Of a DNA stretch of 64,000 nt, positions 61,237 to 64,000 are shown piece after piece. The number at the start of each line of letters is the position of its first letter. The first letter of the stretch is position 1. A program made the position numbers and the translations under genes. This DNA is from Capitulum mitella (Eukaryota > Arthropoda > Thecostraca > Pollicipedomorpha > Pollicipedidae): the NCBI GenBank assembly GCA_030062745.1, contig CP099840.1:11174437-11238436 (forward strand). The letters run 5' to 3'. A model generated the notes under the pieces. The model was not told where the DNA came from. It ran no database searches and saw only the letters and a list, made by a program, of their open reading frames with translations.

Positions 61237-62442
61237 CAGGGGCGTGGTTTCCTATATCTTTGTGGGCGCCCCGGCACCCGCGAAGTGGAAAAGGGTACCC
61301 ACAATACGACTTGGACACCCACAATTTAAAGCATGTTTAAATTTGCAAATATGGTTATATTTTCAGGCCCATGACGTTTCACGTAAGATCTAAAATCAGC
61401 TTTATCAGCAACAATCGGGCCAAATTTATTCCATTGTCACCCAACAAGTACTTTTCCCACCATCCTCCAAGCAAAATTATGTCAAGCTGGGTCCTAGAAC
61501 AAGGTCCTCCAGTAAAAGGAGTGTACATATTCAAGCCGTGATTTTTAACTGCACACGTGCGATTGAAGAGAACATTTTTATGAATCGAAGCGTATGTACC
61601 ATTCATTCTTGCTAATCGCTCTCGTTAGCGTATATTTTACTGTGGTAAGTACGCTGGCTGCCGGCCCAAGTTTTCAAGGCCCAAGGCTGCCACCCCAATT
61701 TCTTTTCACCACTGAAATCACCGACAAAACGTGTTAAACCGTGTGCATCGTTAGTCTCAGCTATGTCGAAGCTGACAGCACCTGACGAACAGCGAAATTA
61801 TGAAGGCGGCCGTTTTTCATTTCAGGCAATCCATATCAAAACATATTCAGGCTAGTACCGCTTCTGTTCCACAAGTTTCCCCTGCAGGTATGCATTATGT
61901 GAATAAGTCGGAATGCGTCGGTGCTGTTCTTCAAAAACAATCGTCGCTGCCGTTTATAGCTGCGTCTGGTACAGCAATGCAGATTGTTGGGTAAGCATCA
62001 GGTGCGCTGAAAACTTACCTACGTATTTATTTTCTGTTCGCTGATTGGTTCCTTTCTCCAGTACTGTGTTATTGTATTTCGCTTACCGATAGCACTGTCG
62101 ATAAATGCAACAAGCAAAATGCGCAAAATATTTGTCTAAAGCGACCAAAATGCACTTTTCATCCACATCATAATTAATAACATCTTAAATATTCCCCGGA
62201 GTGCGTTTTTGGGTTACCGGGAAAACAGATATATTCTCTTTCAGGTTGTCACCTCCATAAGCCATCCATGATTTACTTAGCTCATCCCTCAGCAGTTTAT
62301 CTCCCATAATATCTTTTTAAATTCATTTCTCTGAACTTCAGGCATAAACGCCCGTCACGACCCCCTCCCCCTGTACGTAATGTATAGATATCCCCATATG
62401 CCTTTGGGTACCCACAATCATTTTCCAAAAACCACACCTATG
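61237..62442 (+). mobile_element. hAT-like non-autonomous element, second copy
   Basis: A 1,206-bp copy flanked by CTCATTAT (61229-61236) and CTTATTAT (62443-62450), an 8-bp target duplication with one change. It starts CAGGGGCGTGGTTTCC and ends, on the reverse strand, CATAGGTGTGGTTTTTGG. The interior matches the copy at 41021-42269 in inverted orientation, for example GCTGATTGGTTCCTTTCT near 62040. It is non-coding. Confidence 0.85.
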
Positions 62443-62450
62443 CTTATTAT

Positions 62451-63060
62451 GCTATGTAATTATGATATTCGAGCATCATGCATTTAATATTTTACCATCA
62501 CCAATAATTAGCTACATAAATTTACATTCAATACACATCCAACCAACATTTGCAGAACTCTGCCACATATATCATGCCTTGATGTTGAAGCTGTTCGAAT
62601 GACATGAATATTATGAGAATTACTCGCTTTCTTGGCGCTCCCCTTCACCCTGGCAGCCGCGTTTATCATTGGAAACTGATCTGGAATAATATCAGTATTG
62701 CCTGATTTGAACTGTTTTGTGAACTGACATGGTGTGGCAAGAACGTAGACAAGGGGGCCATGGGGGCCATCCCCCCTGAACCAAACGGTCTACACTAGAT
62801 ACATAATGATTTTGCAGGATTACGGAGTAGTAATCATGTTGTTATTACATGTATATATGTTGCGAAAGCAAACATTATATGTTTTCCTTTGCGTTAAATA
62901 CGAGGCAAATTACGTAAAATGTCCTGTCCAGAAGCAACGCTCACGAAGCTTGTCTAAGGTTTTACTAATACCCAGCTGTCATCCGCCATGATCTTCGTGG
63001 AGTCTCCATGCATCTCGCTCCATGCACCTTGGCAAAATTCGGAGAAGGACGGTCCGTTGC
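62451..63060. other. Intergenic, dispersed repeat only
   Basis: Contains at 62752-62925 the second copy of the G-rich dispersed repeat found at 22965-23130. No exon recognised. Confidence 0.4.
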
Positions 63061-63099
63061 CGGTTAGCTGCCTTCCACCGGTACATCAGCATCTCGTTT

Positions 63100-64000
63100 T
63101 GAATGCACTGCGACTCCCACAGTTTTCAGTAACTCTTCACTTCCAGGCTTTGAGGAGACACCTTCTTCCAGCTGGGTCGTTCTGGACCAACTTCTAGCCA
63201 GGCATTGGTGGTTCCGAGGACAGGATCCTTCCTCTGTTCCCTCGTCACGTTTCCCGAAGACCGATTCGAGTGTCCATCCGGTTGCAACGTCTTCCTTTGG
63301 ACGGTGCATACTGTCGGAGAGCATTGCTTCGTCTCCGCTGTCGTGCACTGCTTGCAATTCCCTGGGCACGGTCTTCGGGACAAGGCATCTACATTCCCAT
63401 GCTTGCGACTCGCTCTATGACTGATCTTGAAATCGTAATCCTGTATCTTCTGGAGCCATCTGGCGAGCTGACCCACTGGCGTCTTGGATTTCATCAACCA
63501 CTGCGGAGCTGAGTGGTCAGTTCTCACCACAAACCGCCAGTCATTGGCAGTACTCCAACGCCCTGACCAGGACCAACAGTTCCCGCCTGATCAAGCCGTA
63601 GTTTTTCTCCGGTCTACGGAGTGCTTGGCTGAAGTAGGCGGCCACTTGCTCCTTGCCATCCCTCAACCGGGACAAAATGGCGCCGATTCCCACGTTGCTG
63701 GCGTCCGTGTCCAGGATGAACTGCCTGCTTTTGTCGGGAGTACCTGGATGGAAGTCCCTGTGAGGGCTCTCTTCAGCTTCTCGAATGCCTCTTGGCACAG
63801 GTCCGTCCAGATGAACGGAAAACGGTCTTCAGTCAGCGTGTGCACGGGCTTAGCGAGGTCTGCGAGCGACGGCGCGCATCTTCGATGGTAGGAACACAGG
63901 CCCAAAAAGCTTCGCAGGTCCGTCTTGTTCGTTGGTTGAGCTCATTTGATCACCGCCTCGACCTTCGGTTCAGTGGATACGCCCTGAGGACCCAGGACGT
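63100..64000 (-). mobile_element. Ty3/Gypsy retrotransposon pol fragment, frameshifted, runs off the window
   Basis: On the minus strand, from the window edge inward: the RT thumb/connection part (SFLGLCSYHRR region, LADLAKPVHTLTEDRFPFIW, QEAFEKLKRAL), then RNase H (FILDTDASNVGIGAILSR, VAAYFSQALRRPEKNYG, RRELLVLVRALEYCQ), then the segment after RNase H (VRTDHSAPQWLMKSKTP, ARWLQKIQDYDFKISHR, GNVDALSRRPC). These are the standard Ty3/Gypsy pol motifs in order. At least two frame changes separate them, so this copy is dead. The upstream RT palm lies outside the window. Confidence 0.9.

Overview
This is a eukaryotic genomic window with split genes, GT-AG introns and many decayed transposons. A secreted protein with three chitin-binding type-2 domains in the arthropod Gasp/obstructor layout points to an arthropod. 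A crustacean is my best guess, but the sequence does not name a species.

Four genes could be built exon by exon with matching splice phases. (1) A Gasp/obstructor-like chitin-binding protein on the minus strand, 14545 to about 8190, five exons. (2) The histone demethylase KDM1A (LSD1) on the plus strand, 27850 to 42889, fifteen exons covering an acidic N-terminal part, SWIRM, amine oxidase and Tower domains through to the stop; the exon with the start codon was not found. (3) The multipass membrane protein TMEM181 on the minus strand, 54170 or 54002 to 46536, twelve exons, complete. (4) An unrecognised, probably secreted, proline-rich protein on the plus strand, 55101 to about 60180, seven exons, starting about 1 kb from TMEM181 in divergent orientation. 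CpG-rich blocks at 4.57-5.36 kb and 23.9-24.25 kb may be promoters or first exons.

The rest is mostly mobile DNA. Two families of ~1.2 kb TTAA-flanked piggyBac-like non-autonomous elements are present. Family A has four copies, one nested inside another at an exact TTAA. Family B has one intact and one degraded copy. There are also two hAT-like 1.2 kb elements with 8-bp target duplications, a dead Tc1/mariner copy inside the secreted-protein gene, two head-to-head Penelope-like fragments with GIY-YIG remnants in a KDM1A intron, a 5'-truncated LINE end and the pol end of a Ty3/Gypsy element.

The most unusual feature is a recurrent local tandem duplication that straddles exon edges. In KDM1A, TMEM181 and the Gasp-like gene, short units (mostly 38-77 bp) carrying a splice site and the adjoining exon end are repeated 2 to 12 times in the neighbouring intron. 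The clearest case is KDM1A exon 12, where the acceptor and exon start recur twelve times at 44- or 53-bp steps. These look like decoy or alternative splice sites and I know of no standard name for the pattern.
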